Assembly: GCF_030269925.1 (NCBI RefSeq)
Contig: NC_085124.1
Coordinates: 11,346,001-11,410,000, forward strand
Length of the DNA: 64,000 nt
Source of the DNA: Bombyx mori
Lineage: Eukaryota; Arthropoda; Insecta; Lepidoptera; Bombycidae
Direction of reading: 5' to 3'
Shown here: piece after piece, positions 12,530-24,470 of the stretch
Layout: every line of letters starts with the position of its first letter
Numbering within the stretch: the first letter of the stretch is position 1
Program-made: the position numbers and the translations under genes
Notes under the pieces: generated by a model
Told to the model about the DNA's origin: nothing
Databases searched by the model: none
The model's input: the letters and a program-made list of their open reading frames with translations, nothing else

Positions 12530-13480
12530 ATACAAGTGATCCAGATACGTTGCGATCTCCGACCATACGTAGTCATAGTAACAGAGCGCGCGCATTCCGT
12601 AAGAATCGGTAGCGCGACATTCGGACGTCGTGTGGCACAATAGTGCGCTCATTCGTTCACACGGGCTCGGTCGCTTGTAGGGATGTCCGAAATGCAATAA
12701 AGTATCGATATATATCAATATATCGGTATGATTTGACAGAGAATTTTCGTGCTAATCAATAGACATCATTTTTAATGACATTTTATGAAACTTTATAACA
12801 CTTTTTATAAAATTTCAATAGTGTAATTTCATAAAATTTTGTGAAATTTCATAATATTTTAGAAAGTTTCATGAAATTTCATGAATATTCATCAAATTCA
12901 TGAAATTTCATAAAAAAAAATTGTTTCCCGGGAACATATGTTTGTTGGTCTGAAAAAAAATATCGATTTTTATACCTTTTCGATGCTAGGAATTTTACAT
13001 CGATGTATTGAAGTATAAAATATAGCTTAAAAATATCAATACATTGAAAAAATAATATCGATATTTCGATGTATCGATATTTTTTCAACAAGCCTAGTCG
13101 CTAGGCGGGTCCGCAACGTGGTAACGCGGGCTGCGCTTGCGATCCGTGCGAGGGAAAGAGAGAGTGGACCCACAGGTGTGCGTGAAGCCAGCCGGCACAT
13201 CAGCTGTTCGGCGCTCGTGCCCGTTGCCTTGCACCCGCAATGACTCGCACGCCAGCCACTGAACTCGAGACGCACACTACACAGTGCTCGCCGATATCCG
13301 CCCGCGGATACACGCGCCCACCTCTACGCCGATGTGCTGTTCTCTCACTCTCTATGTTTGGTTATCGTAGTGGCGCGCCGATACCGACCTCTTTGTCTAA
13401 TTAGCAGGTAGGCGCACGCTTCTATAAACTTGTTTCGTCGGCTGTGACGAATGCGATACGTCGACGAACACACATAACTG
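12530..13480. promoter_or_regulatory. candidate regulatory island with DRE motifs
   Basis: GC-rich blocks (12530-12680 and 13090-13480) flank an AT-rich core. Perfect TATCGATA motifs, the DREF recognition element known from Drosophila promoters, lie at 12703-12710, 13056-13063 and 13072-13079. The right block is CpG-rich and has donor-like CAGGTAGG near 13405. No coding exon is recognised. Promoter function and direction are inference. Confidence 0.3.
12769..12913. repeat. degenerate TTTCATAAAAT repeat tract
   Basis: Variants of tgaaatttcat and ttcataaaat recur about ten times with irregular spacing. The motif is nearly self-complementary, so the tract could fold locally. Confidence 0.55.
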
Positions 13481-14292
13481 ACCGTAGAAGTCGACTGACA
13501 AAAACCATAAAGCTATTTATTTAAATACAAATCGTAAAAACGCAACGAATGGCGGTTATCTAGAGACAAAGGTTACGCCCGGGGACAGCGATAAAAAGGA
13601 CCGAAACAGGTTTCCGTGGCAAGGCATCTGGCACGCACTAATTGATATTGCATCCACTGACGTTCGTAATTATCGGACTTGAAATGGAGCTCGGTCGACT
13701 TAAGATTTCTGTCTGTGATACATTCACATCATTATTCACTAGAGAGAAGTATAAATAAAATACTGACACACGCGTAGAAAAACGGAATCGATCTTCGCCC
13801 GTTGTCAGAATGAGTAGACAGATTACTTTGCTTCATATAGAATACCTACCGAGTTGCATAATTGACTATTTTATTCGGTTTTAGCGAGCCAGAGACATAA
13901 TTGAAATTAGTTTTACGGCCTAGTCTTGCGGTTTTTTATTGTGATTATATTATTTCCGACTAAGGTGTTATTTATTTGTCGACACTTAAATATTGTGTTA
14001 ATCATCTGGTTTTTTCAATATGATGACAACAATAAACCAACAATATAAATTGTAGTTTTAATTATTATAATGCATAGCACGTTTTAATGTATTTGCTAAA
14101 TTACATTCGACCTCATTTGGATGATATAGGGAGAAACATGTTTAATTAGTTATTGATAAGTATCGTCAAACGACTGTTAATGACAGTGCGATGTGTTTAG
14201 GAAAACAGAACGGGGCGGCGTACGAAGTAAGTAGGTGTATGAAGTAATCCATTCATATTATATGCTATTGTTGGAATAAAAACACGATATTT
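13481..14292. other. unassigned stretch
   Basis: No recognised gene or repeat. Confidence 0.4.
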
Positions 14293-14544
14293 ACTGGTGG
14301 TAGGACCTCTTGTGAGTCCGCGCGGGTGGGTACCACCACCCTGCCTATTACTGCCGTGAAGCAGTAATGCGTTTCGATTTGAAGGGTGGGGCAGCCGTGT
14401 AACTATGTATACTGAGACCTTAGAACTTATATCTCAAGGTGGGTGGCGCATTTACGTTGTAGATGTGTATGGGCTCCAGGAACCACCACCACTTAACACC
14501 AGGTGGGCTGTGAGTTCGTCCTCTCATCTAAGCAATAAAAAAAA
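14293..14544 (+). repeat. family A SINE tail (A5)
   Basis: ACTGGTGGTAGGACCTC to AAGCAATAAA plus A run; typical truncated copy with a small duplication (ACCACCACC) near 14483. Confidence 0.9.
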
Positions 14545-15211
14545 TTGGGTGCTTTAATGAAAATGCCATAATTATCACGATTGTACTATTTTTCATATTT
14601 GGTAATACTTTTCTCTGAATGCCATTTTCTATTTGGTCCGTCTATAATCTAGTTTATATTGAGACATGTTCTCATACGGAATAATCGTTGCAACGATGAT
14701 AGATTAGCTAGTGACAAGGGCTACTCGAAAAAATAACGAAATATCTGTGTCAATTTTATTAAATCGAACAATTTTGTATTGTATAAGCACACTCCGTTTA
14801 AATACGAATGTGGTATTTATAGTTGATAGAAGTACCGCGCGATTGACTATGCAAATAAGGTCAAATACTTCGGAATATCCACTGTAATGAAAAGATATGT
14901 TTTACAATAAATTACCGACGTTCTTTTCAATCAATCAACTCACCGAATATAATTTGAATTTGTTTAACATTTCACGGTTTTATTTTGAAAGGAACCTTAT
15001 TTTTTAAAAATTCTTTTTTCCGTCTCCCAGCCGTGTTACAGGTCTCGCTTCGACACTACCACCTGCCTCTATCTGAATCAACATCTGGCCGGGCCAAATA
15101 GTCGCGCCATCTCATCCTGCCGAGTATTAATTTGTTGGCTTCTATTATATTATTATCTTTAAGCATTTTGAAATTATTTGCATTACGGGTCGATGTTTTC
15201 TTTAAATAACA
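14545..15211. other. unassigned stretch
   Basis: No feature recognised. Confidence 0.45.
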
Positions 15212-15511
15212 CTAGCTGACCCGGCAGACTTCGTAGTGCCTCAATCGATAAATAAAAGACCTAAGCTTTTGTATAAAATAAACTTAAAACAAACAAAAGG
15301 AATCCGTCCGACGGGGGACACATCAGAGGGAAAAGAAAATTGTTATTTTTATTTAATTCCAAGCATTTTCATATTTATCTACCTTTTAAACCTTCTCTGG
15401 ACTTTCACAAATAATTCAAGACCAAAATTAGCCAAATCGGTCCAGCCGCTCTCGAGTTTTAGCGAGACTAACGAACAGCAATTCATTTTTATATACATAC
15501 ATAGGTACAGA
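15212..15511 (-). mobile_element. Helitron-like element (G2), ACTTCGTAG family
   Basis: On the minus strand it starts TCTGTACC after an A and ends TGCCGGGTCAGCTAG followed by T. The body includes TCTCGCTAAAACTCGAG and GGCTGGACCGATTTGG. It is the same family as 37833-38134 and 48101-48380. The 101-codon plus frame across it is spurious. Confidence 0.65.
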
Positions 15512-16944
15512 TATAAATTATGCCGGTCGATAATTGTCTGATATTTTAAAGATAAAAAAAAAAAGAAAAATATTTATTCAGTGCTAAACAAGAGGCCAAT
15601 AAAATAATGATATGGTACAGTTTACACTTAGTCAATGGCTATTCACAGTGTAATGTATTTATTGCATTTAAGCAATGCTTCGAGATTAATACATTCCAAA
15701 GAACGTCTGAGTGAAATTAATACAGGCAAAAGCTTTGTAGAAATTATTTAAGCATTTGTTCATTTGTTCTAAGGACACTGCATTTTTTTGAAAAAAGTTA
15801 ACATATTGTCTGATTGCGTGAAATTAATCTTTATGTCTTTCTTCCCAGTATGTATCAATAGGGTATATGTTTGCGTACTCAGATCATAGTTTCTAATATC
15901 TACACGATATGCTAGACGGCCTCTTTGGTAGTGAAGTGATAATGACATTAAGTGAATAATGTAAAATTAAAAAAAAAAACAACTAGCGTTCGCCTAATCA
16001 TTCAAATTAGACCGTAATCGTTGGTATCTTAAGATTTAAATTCATTGTATGTGTTACGTTTTCACTTATTTTGTTGAGATTTTGAGGACAAAAATTGGCT
16101 ATTTCAAAATTGGTTTATTAATAACAATAAAACTGTTCAATAGATACTAAACAGGCTGACAAACAGACGAGACAATGGTATGTAACTGTTTTGCGTTTAC
16201 CTACATAAATTATAGATACTTTATTTAATAAATAATGTTCGTGAAAGAATGAACCTAAAGAAGAAGCAGCTGGTGCGCGCCTCGCCGCGTCATCAGATTT
16301 TAGTTTGAATCATATTGCGTGTATTTAATACATTAGAAAATACAAAATATCGATCGAGATTTTTAAGCACTACCGTCTCGATTCTGCCATTAATCTTCAT
16401 TATCACGAACGCTTCCGTATACCCTATAAAGCTTACAACAATAATGAGTGTTAGGCTTTTAATAAAAGGTCCAACAGCGGAGCAAACGCGCCCTCAAATC
16501 AGGTAAAATAACAAGAAGATATTATTATGTAGATTTAAATAATAAAACTGTTTTTACCTTAAAGACAGGAAGAAGTTAGACTGTCATTATGCCAATGTCG
16601 CGTCGTGTACGGAGAACTAAATTTCCTCGTACCATACGAAGGATATGATGTGTGATTAATCTAAGCTACTAACCTTAAGTTATCCTTATGCGATGTTTAC
16701 TTTTGCAAGGAAATCATTTTGAAAAATTTGAAAATGAAACGTAAACAAACATTTTTTTTAAGGTTTATTTTTAAGTCTATTTGTTTTACCAATACCGCTG
16801 TACTAAGGTGGCGAGGATAGTGACGAAAAAAAAAAATTCTAAAAAAATTCCATATTTTTTTAGTTAATCAAGGAATGTTTATGGTTTATAATAAGATTAT
16901 AGAGGTTTCCGTAAATTAAGGCTGGTGGGATCCTGGTTATTCTT
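15512..16944. other. unassigned stretch
   Basis: AT-rich sequence. A 63-codon frame at 16315-16506 has no known motif. Confidence 0.4.
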
Positions 16945-17046
16945 GACACACACACATACCCATCCACACACACACACACACACACACACATGCACACACA
17001 CACACACAAACGCGCGCACACACACCTCTATATATATATATATATT
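16945..17046. repeat. (CA)n and (TA)n microsatellite
   Basis: An interrupted CA run is followed by TATATATATATAT, directly at the 5' junction of the LINE fragment that follows. Confidence 0.95.
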
Positions 17047-17437
17047 CTGTACCGTATGATCCGTGGGGAGTGCTCTGAGGATTGTTTGAGATTATTCCAG
17101 CATCTCGGTTTTACCATCGCACCACCCGCCCCCGGACTAGAGCTCATCCATACTACCTGGAGCCATTACTTTCATCCACAGTGCGTTTCAGAGATATTTT
17201 TTGCTACGTACCATCTGGCTTTGAAATGAGTTCCCCTTCACGGTGTTTCCCAAGCGTTATGACATGTCCTTCCTCCTCCTCCTCTTCCTCGTTCCTCTTC
17301 AAATGAGGCTTGCGGAGAGTACTTAACTGTAGGCAGTGGCTTGGCTCTGTCCCTGGGTATTGCTGAAGTCCATAGGCGACGGTAGCCCTCATCATCAGAT
17401 GGGCCGTATGCTCGTCCGCCTACAAGGGCAATAAAAA
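17047..17437 (+). pseudogene. LINE C 3' fragment (C1)
   Basis: Codes the decayed end of the same reverse transcriptase found intact at 60028-62988. YRMIRGECSEDCLRLFQHLGF corresponds to the intact copy's YRMFHGECSEELFEMIPASRF, but frames shift repeatedly and a (TCC)n expansion sits at 17268-17296. It ends AATAAAAAG. It is 5'-truncated at nearly the same place as C6. Confidence 0.85.
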
Positions 17438-17570
17438 GAGGCTATTCCAGCTACGCTCTGACTGGTAGATGAGCTCACGGGCTCAACATTCGAGAGTTTT
17501 CTAGTCTACCACCGCAGAGTCTACCACCGGACGGAATTGCGACCCACTGAGAAGATCCATCGAGATCATA
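17438..17570 (-). repeat. family B copy (B3)
   Basis: GAGGCTATTCCAGCTACG to GACCCACTGAGAAGATCC. It abuts the A tail of C1 directly, and its own T-rich end is missing. Confidence 0.8.
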
Positions 17571-18733
17571 TTTAAAAAAAAATTGACAACATTCACTTAC
17601 TGCAAAATAACAGGTCCGACAGACGCCCTGTTTGTATTACAATAAATCCGTTTGTGATAATTTTATAAAATTCGCCGGTTCCCAGGGCCATATTTCATTT
17701 CGATTTGATGTTTTGTGTGTACAAGAAAAGTGTTAATTAAAAAGATATGTTTCTATAGGTTACACTGATAATTATGGTTGTTTATGGTAATTTCGTCGTA
17801 TCCCTATCGTATTAAAAACAATAAACCTCCATGATTTGTTTGAGTTGTTTTTTTTAATAATATTAATATAGTTGACAATTTTGACATTGTACCTAGTATT
17901 TTTTTAATACTTAACCCATAAAGCGACGTATTAAATCATATCAAGAAGTTAGTTCTCGAACATATTTCTAAGCGTTTGTGTCGGAGAGTTTGAATGACTG
18001 CGCAAAAACGCGCGTATCACGCCTATTGCGTTTCCCGCGCTATAAAATTAAATAACGCGCGTAGCAACAATCCCACGAGTCGTATCCCGCAATGCAGCGT
18101 ATTATTTCAGTGATTTCCGCGCGACCAATCAGCCACAAATAAGATTAGGCGGGCACGACTGCGAACCACTTACTTATTTACATCATATATATGTATTTAT
18201 GTAGGCATCGTATCGCCTTAGCTTTGAATTCGTTCCATATTTTCTTAAACTTGGTGGAGAGAGTTTTTTTTATTATGAATTAAGTAACTTATATACGAAA
18301 TTATATGTTTGTTATGCTTATTCTATGCAATGTTACGGTTTTCAATGTTGATTCCAAATGTTTAAGATCGAAAGTAAACAAATGAAATACCAGAAATATT
18401 AAAATGTACGGTTTCCATTTTTCGGAAATCGCATTTGTAATAAAGTATGACTTATACGAACATAAAAGCGTCACTTAAACAGCATTAAGATCATTTTTAT
18501 TACGAACGAATACCTACGGTGAATGTTGCAACGGTTAGACTTACCTTTTGTAAACAACGGAGGCATTTCTACGAAACCTTATTAAAATCAGGTCAACCTA
18601 CAGCGTAAGTAGCCGAGTTCCGGAAAGTATGCAGGGTAATAATGTACAATGATTATGTTCTTTTGACTAGCCGTTGTATAGGTATTCATAAACATGAAAA
18701 CACATGAAATATGTATCTTTAATTCTGGTACGA
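17571..18733. other. unassigned stretch with GC-rich patch
   Basis: No gene seen. 18000-18140 is rich in CGCG and holds TATAAAA at 18041 and ACCAATCAGC near 18122. These are promoter-like words without a supported transcript. Confidence 0.35.
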
Positions 18734-18850
18734 TTTTTTTTTGTATTGCCCTTGTAGGCAAACCAGCATACGGCCCACCTGATGGTGAGTGGTTACCGTC
18801 GCCCATGGACTTCAGCAATGCCAGGGGCAGAGCCAAGCCGCTGCCTACCG
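18734..18850 (-). repeat. LINE C 3' UTR fragment (C2)
   Basis: T run, then TATTGCCCTTGTAGGC through GCCAAGCCGCTGCCTACCG. This is the last ~115 bases of LINE C. The 114-codon plus frame here runs through the antisense of this fragment and is not a gene. Confidence 0.85.
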
Positions 18851-19240
18851 CAAATTGGATGGAAGTAAGATATCGCTATTATTGTTACGTAAACGAGATA
18901 GATTTTATATCTGAACCGGCTGATGTTGTGTTGACATTGTATTTTGATAGAACAATTTGTCTCTGTTTCAAGAACAAAGGGAGACAGACGTACGCTTCGA
19001 CGTGTTTGTGGTATTCAAAGTGGACATATCATTTATAATTGCAAATGCAGTATTATAAGAAGAAACAGATAAGTTTTATTGGTAAGAGTTACCTATCACT
19101 AAACAGTCTTGCTGCTTGCTGCTATTAAAGTGCACCTTTAATAAATTTGAGAACGGCTGGACGGTAATGGATCTTTTCAAAAGATTACTTCAGTAGGCTT
19201 TTCGGGAAAAAAAGGTTTCAAAAGCGGTAGGCATTAGGAT
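18851..19240. other. unassigned stretch
   Basis: No feature seen. Confidence 0.4.
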
Positions 19241-19358
19241 TAGCGGTAGGCAGCGACTTGCCTCTGCTCCTGGCATTGCTGAAGTCCACGGGCGATGGTA
19301 ACCGCTCACCATCAGGTGGTCCGTGTGCTCGTCCGTCTACAAGGGCAATAAAAAAAAA
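19241..19358 (+). repeat. LINE C 3' UTR fragment (C3)
   Basis: AGCGGTAGGCAGCGACTTGC to GGGCAATAAAAA. A partial duplicate of its first bases (AGCGGTAGGCATTAG) lies just upstream at 19224. Confidence 0.85.
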
Positions 19359-19662
19359 GCTGCCCGCATATTTTGATAATTCTTAACATGATCGATGATT
19401 ACCAATAGAATTAAAATTTGAAAAGAAGTCGGTCGTGTCAGCCTGTCTTAAGAAATAGTTGAATATCGAGTTCTTTTGTTTGCATTGCATGAATCATGAC
19501 ACGAAAAATGTGTACTAAATTTTGATCGATACGGTTTATTAATACTCGTAATACCTCAATGACCTACCTATATGTAATACATGTCAGGAAAAATAAAAGC
19601 TGCGAAATATTCAAAGATCCGTGTTATGGAACGTCGACAACCCATAATTTGACCATAACTTT
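19359..19662. other. unassigned stretch
   Basis: No feature seen. Confidence 0.4.
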
Positions 19663-19910
19663 ACTGGTGGTAGGACCTCTTGTGAGTCCGCGCGGGTAGG
19701 TACCACCACCTTGCCTATTTCTGCCGTGAAGCAGTAATGCGTTTCGGTTTGAAGGGTGGGGCAGCCCTTGTAACTATACTGAGACCTTAGAACTTATATC
19801 TCAAGGTGGGTGGCGCATTTACCTTGTAGATGTCTATGGACTCCAGTAACCACTTAACACCAGGTGGGCTGTGAGCTCGTCCACCTATCTAAGCAATAAA
19901 AATAAAAAAA
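19663..19910 (+). repeat. family A SINE tail (A6)
   Basis: Standard truncated copy with little divergence; ends AAGCAATAAAAATAAA. Confidence 0.92.
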
Positions 19911-20428
19911 TTGCCCAAAAAATTATAATTTAAAGATTAGTGTAGTTTATTCTACCTCTATTATATTATGTCACCATTAAAATTACTAGACGTATCTCTA
20001 TAAGTCACAATAATACAATATTCGCATTATCATATTAAGTTTTTTGAGGCACCCATGTCATTTTATTACTTTTATGCCAAAAACGTTCCCTACACTAATA
20101 TTTTCACGGATAATAGTGAGATATTTTCCCGTTTAGTCAAAGCTTCCCAAAGGGATAAAAGAAATCGATAAGTTATTAGGTATTATGATTACACACACAC
20201 ATCCATTTGATCATATTCTGTCACTCCTTTATTAAGTATTCTTACGTATTCCAATAATAAATATTGGCACTTTGAGTTTACTGTACTCACTACGCCTGGA
20301 GTATTTTTATTAGCTGACGATAGCACGTGTATATCACTACGCATTTTGGGAGATGAGGTCGTAATATCGATTCTGTAAAGTGCGGCAGTAATAGACAGAA
20401 TGGAGGTATCAACTGGTTCCTCGCAATG
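19911..20428. other. unassigned stretch
   Basis: No gene supported. The 101-codon minus frame at 20189-20494 runs partly inside A7 and has no known domain. Confidence 0.4.
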
Positions 20429-20709
20429 CAAAATTATAATTCGCGTAATTACTGGTGGTAGGACCTCTTGTGAGTTCGCATGGGTAGGTACCACCTCCCC
20501 ACCTATTTCTGCCCTGAAGCAGTAATGCGTTTCGGTTTGAAGGTTGGGGTAGTCGTTGTAACTATACTGAGACCTTAGAACTTATACCTCAAGGTGGGTG
20601 GCGCATTTACGTTGTAGATGTCTATGGGCTCCAGTACCTAACCACTTAACACCAGGTGGGCTGTGTGCTCGTCCACACGTCTAAAGTCTAAGCAATAAAT
20701 AAATAAAAA
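20429..20709 (+). repeat. family A SINE, longer tail (A7)
   Basis: Includes GCAAAATTATAATTCGCG before ACTGGTGGTAGG, so it keeps part of the spacer that most copies lack. Confidence 0.9.
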
Positions 20710-20740
20710 CCAGCAAGCAGGCCTTTTACTAAGTAGTAGA

Positions 20741-20920
20741 TTTTTTCCTACCTAAGCTGATAGCCTTGAGAGGCTATGTCAGCGTAACCTAATCGGTAGG
20801 TGAGTTCACGGGTTCAAATCTGACGACCTTGCTAACACTAACCCTAGCAAGAGCAGTGCTTCGCAGAATCTACCACCGGATCGGAAAAGCGACTAAGCTC
20901 ATCTGTGTCGGAGGGTTAAA
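20741..20920 (-). repeat. family B copy (B4)
   Basis: T run, CCTACCTAAGCTGATAGCC, GTAGGTGAGTTCACGG, CTAGCAAGAGCAGTGCTTCG. Good match to family B in minus orientation, 32 bases after A7. Confidence 0.88.
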
Positions 20921-21270
20921 GTAGTAGGAAGTAGAGTTGATAGATCTAGTGCCCCAGTACAAAAAAGTTTCCTTTTAGGGCTTAGCAGCCGCCTTTTGTG
21001 AAGAATGCTACTTTACAAAGATAGAAATTACTGGTCTGTAAGAACATACGGCCCGAAATACCTTTAGCTTTAAATTGGGCTTATATAAGACTTTCGGACA
21101 TGTATGGTGAATGGTTTTTCACAGCACTAGCAACGGGAGACATCCCTAAGAAGAAAGGACAGGCTGTCAGACGGAGAGATAAACGTCATGATAAAATTGC
21201 GTTCTACGATTTAAAAGGTTTAAAGATATAAAAACCATTTGATTATAATCAATATACGATTTTAGGGTGC
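20921..21270. other. unassigned stretch
   Basis: No gene or repeat recognised. Confidence 0.4.
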
Positions 21271-21517
21271 GTGTGGTAGGACCTCTTGTGAGTCCGCACG
21301 GGTAGGTACCACCGCCCCGCCTGTTTCTGCCGTGAAGCAGTAATGCGTTTCGGTTTGAAGGGTGGGGCAGCCGTTGTGACTATACTGAGACCTTAGAACT
21401 ATATCTCGAGGTGTGTGGCGCATTTACGTTGTAGATGTCTATGGGCTCTAGTAACCACTTAACATCAGGTGGGCTGTGAGCTCGTCCACACATTTAAGCA
21501 ATAAAAAATAAAATAAT
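21271..21517 (+). repeat. family A SINE tail (A8)
   Basis: GTGTGGTAGGACCTCTTGTG to TTTAAGCAATAAAAAATAAA. Confidence 0.9.
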
Positions 21518-22298
21518 AATAAGTGCTTCCTATACTGCAGTTTGTTCAATCCGCAACGGCGACAGATGACAGGATATTTCCTAAACATGAGCAATCCTGA
21601 ACGCATGCTCGGTTTAATCAAAATTAGAAAAATTAATTGTTTTTAATAATACCTTTACAGGCGCTTCGATCTTCAGGAGTTCAACGCAAATTGAGAATGC
21701 AGCTTCGACACTGACAATAATCGGCTAGAAGCTCAGGTAACTCTTAACCTATTTTCTTATTTCGAACTTATTAAACAAATCTCTTTATAATGTACATTAA
21801 CAAACGTGCTAAAGCTTGCAATAAAAGCACGTATCACAATGGGGAAATTTCTCATATTCTGTAGACGTTCGAAGGAGTATTGCATATGGACTTTCGTAGT
21901 TGGTGCCCGAACTCATGCTATATAGAGAACCAAAATATCTATTGTAAGGGCCTAGATGAGATCCTCATGAATAGTAATCAAAGAACCTGCGTTTCATCAC
22001 CAAAGTGTCGGGCTATACATAGACAAACTACAATACTTTTGCAGTAAGGAACAAATGAGTTAGTTCGTAAACTTCATCAAGACCAGATTAACAAAGTTTT
22101 ACGTAAGTTGAATTATTTTTCTTTTTTGTTCTGTTGTTTTTTCATTACATTCCATCGTGTCGAGATTAATTGAACCACTTGTTGCTAAATGAATCTTATG
22201 TAAACATTCTTAACGTTTTTTTTTCGGTATACTTTTGTTTATCATATCATATTACATTTCATTTGGTTTTTTTAAATCTTTCTCTGTTCTCTATTTTG
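21518..22298. other. unassigned stretch
   Basis: No feature recognised. Confidence 0.4.
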
Positions 22299-22490
22299 AC
22301 TGACTCGGTGGAGCATAGTTAACGCCTCTGGCTATTACTGCGAGGGTTGTGGGTTCGATTTCCACATTGGGCAAACATTCGTTTAGTTAACAGGTTTGTT
22401 TGCTCTTTGTCTGGGTGATTATTTATTGTCTATATATATATATATTAACGTAAATAAGTACATATATGTTTATATAATAGACTCCGGGCT
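22299..22490 (+). repeat. tRNA-headed SINE, second type
   Basis: GACTCGGTGGAGCATAGTT (A-box-like) and GGGTTCGATTTCC (B box) at 22299-22362 are followed by GGGCAAACATTCG and TTTGTCTGGGTGATTATT, a body I recall from lepidopteran SINEs. A (TA)n run interrupts the body. It is not a functional tRNA, because the acceptor ends do not pair. Confidence 0.6.
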
Positions 22491-22554
22491 GGATGACCGT
22501 ATAAATTCCAAATCACCAATTTTTCCTATATGGCTTATTATATCTTTGTTTCTA

Positions 22555-22795
22555 TTTTTTTATTGCCCTTGTAGGCAGACGAGCACACGGCCCGCCTGAT
22601 GGTGAGTGGTTACCTTCGCCCATGGACTTCAGAAATGCCAGGGGCAGAGCCAAGCCGCTGCCTACCGCTTAATACTCTCCACAAGCCTCGTTTAAAGAAA
22701 GACATGTCATAGCGCTAGAGAAACACCGTGGAGTACGTGTCAAAAAATACCTCTGGAAACGCACTGTGGATGACCGCAGTGGCTCCAGGTAGTAT
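22555..22795 (-). repeat. LINE C 3' fragment (C4)
   Basis: T run, TATTGCCCTTGTAGGCAGAC, then the end of the reverse transcriptase frame up to GGCTCCAGGTAGTAT. About 240 bases, with stops in the coding part. Confidence 0.88.
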
Positions 22796-22820
22796 TCTAA
22801 ATTTATTCCTACTTACTTAT

Positions 22821-22980
22821 CACGCGGGTAGGTACCACCCCATTCTGGGTTATGATATCGGACAACCGCTATTCAATAGAATATTTTGACCTCATGCTTC
22901 AAGATTGGTGGCGGTATTTACGCCCGATAATTCGTTATATAGGTTGGGCTGTGAGAACGTTTTCACGTCTAGTAAATAAA
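22821..22980 (+). repeat. diverged relative of family A
   Basis: GCGGGTAGGTACCACCCC, then GGTTGGGCTGTGAGAACG and TAGTAAATAAA, in the order and spacing of family A but with many substitutions and missing parts. Probably an old or separate subfamily. Confidence 0.55.
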
Positions 22981-23446
22981 ATTGATTGATGCGTCCCTTA
23001 GAGAATTTCGGATACATTGTATCCCTAATTTACTATTTGGTCATTAATCAACAAATAAATTCTTACATGCAAAAGACTAACCTTTTAGCATTGAAATTGA
23101 ATAAATAATTGAGTTATTTTATGTATAAAATTTATATGACTTCAGTTAGAAAGTTCAATAGGCATTGTGGTGAGTGTGGCCTCAGTCGATGAAATGACTG
23201 AAAGATCTTTTCAATATATGCTAAAGTACTCAAATATAAAATCTTTCTAGGACGTACTTCCAAATTTAAAATTATTAAAAATTAAATTAGCAAGGCACAC
23301 GAGAACTACTTTAGAATAACACGCGTATTTCGAATTTCAATAATTTGGAATGAATGTAAGTATATGTCTATTAACTAACAAAGGGGTTAGGCTTATTTAT
23401 AGCATATTAAAGGAAAGATTTGCATCTCTTCTATATCGTTCCCTCA
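22981..23446. other. unassigned stretch
   Basis: No feature recognised. Confidence 0.4.
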
Positions 23447-23608
23447 CTACTGAGGATCGCGACCATATGCGACGTACTTCCAATGTGCCTGATCATGGGT
23501 GGCATGGACTGCATGGTACAGACTACCACCGAGTGCTTCTCTTGCTAGATCTGACCATCTGGCTGGTGTTCTGCCCACGGCGCGCTTGCCTTCTATTCGA
23601 CCCGTAAT
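23447..23608 (-). pseudogene. RTE-like LINE C-terminal fragment
   Basis: The minus strand reads ITGRIEGKRAVGRTPARWSD, then LAREAL, HAVHATHDQAHWK and a stop after RDPQ. The GRIEGKR..GRTPARWSD motif with a following DR..W-like block is the C-terminal signature of RTE-like endonuclease/reverse transcriptases of insects. Only the last ~54 codons remain, which is usual for a 5'-truncated LINE copy. The plus-strand 85-codon frame here is its shadow. Confidence 0.6.
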
Positions 23609-24350
23609 TATGATTTGCATAGGAGTATTTATTTTGATTTAAAAAAATCCGTGAAGGGTTTATGCAATATTTTTAATGCGTAGCTCGGCGTAATTCATTG
23701 CTGGAATATTGATGTCGTGTCGTGACATTTAGTGGCCTTTGTTTTAAATCAATTATATTTGTTGAATAACCGTATGATTTCATAACAACGTATTACGTCA
23801 TTCGTTGTCTTCTGTAAGTTTATTGATGTTAGCTCGGTAGGATATTTGGTAAATTGATTTCAAAGCGAAAACATTTTATATCGCAGAAAAAAACAAAACA
23901 TAACAAACAAATCGAAGTTGAACCGAATTATTGGTGAAAATTTATTTTCCAAATCTGGATTTATTGTTGATTTTAATAAAGATAAAATAAAATTTACTAT
24001 AGGCCATTTTAATAACTACACAGCGATTTAAAATTTAATTAGGAGTAGCGCATAAATTAGAGGATAAATTTATCGAAGATACTTCGGATTAAAGCAACGT
24101 CTACTTTTGGACTCCGCAAAGTCAAAGCTGTTGACCGAGTACCAGGATATGACCCGCCCGACATTTCCCACTAGTGGGCAAACCTATTCCCAGACCCGTG
24201 AAAGAAGGTTCATATTACGCGCGTATTTACACAGACATTGAAAATACGATTTAGTAAATTGTGTACGGCTTTTTCATTTAAATTTACTTCTTCGAACTAA
24301 CTAAATCAAATGAAATTATTATTAAAAATATGATTAATTAAAATATAATA
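23609..24350. other. unassigned stretch
   Basis: No feature recognised. Confidence 0.4.
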
Positions 24351-24470
24351 TTTTTTATTTATTGCCCTTGTAGGCAGACGAGCATACGGCCCACCTGATG
24401 GTGAATGGTTACCGTCGCCCATGGACTTCAGCAATGCCAGGGGCAGAGCCAAGCCGCTACCTACCGCTTA
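24351..24470 (-). repeat. LINE C 3' UTR fragment (C5)
   Basis: T-rich start, ATTGCCCTTGTAGGCAGACG through GCCGCTACCTACCGCTTA. About 115 bases, little diverged. Confidence 0.9.

Noticed and set aside
18694..19038. 114-codon plus frame
   Set aside because: Runs through the antisense of the LINE C 3' UTR into unique sequence; no ATG context or domain supports it.
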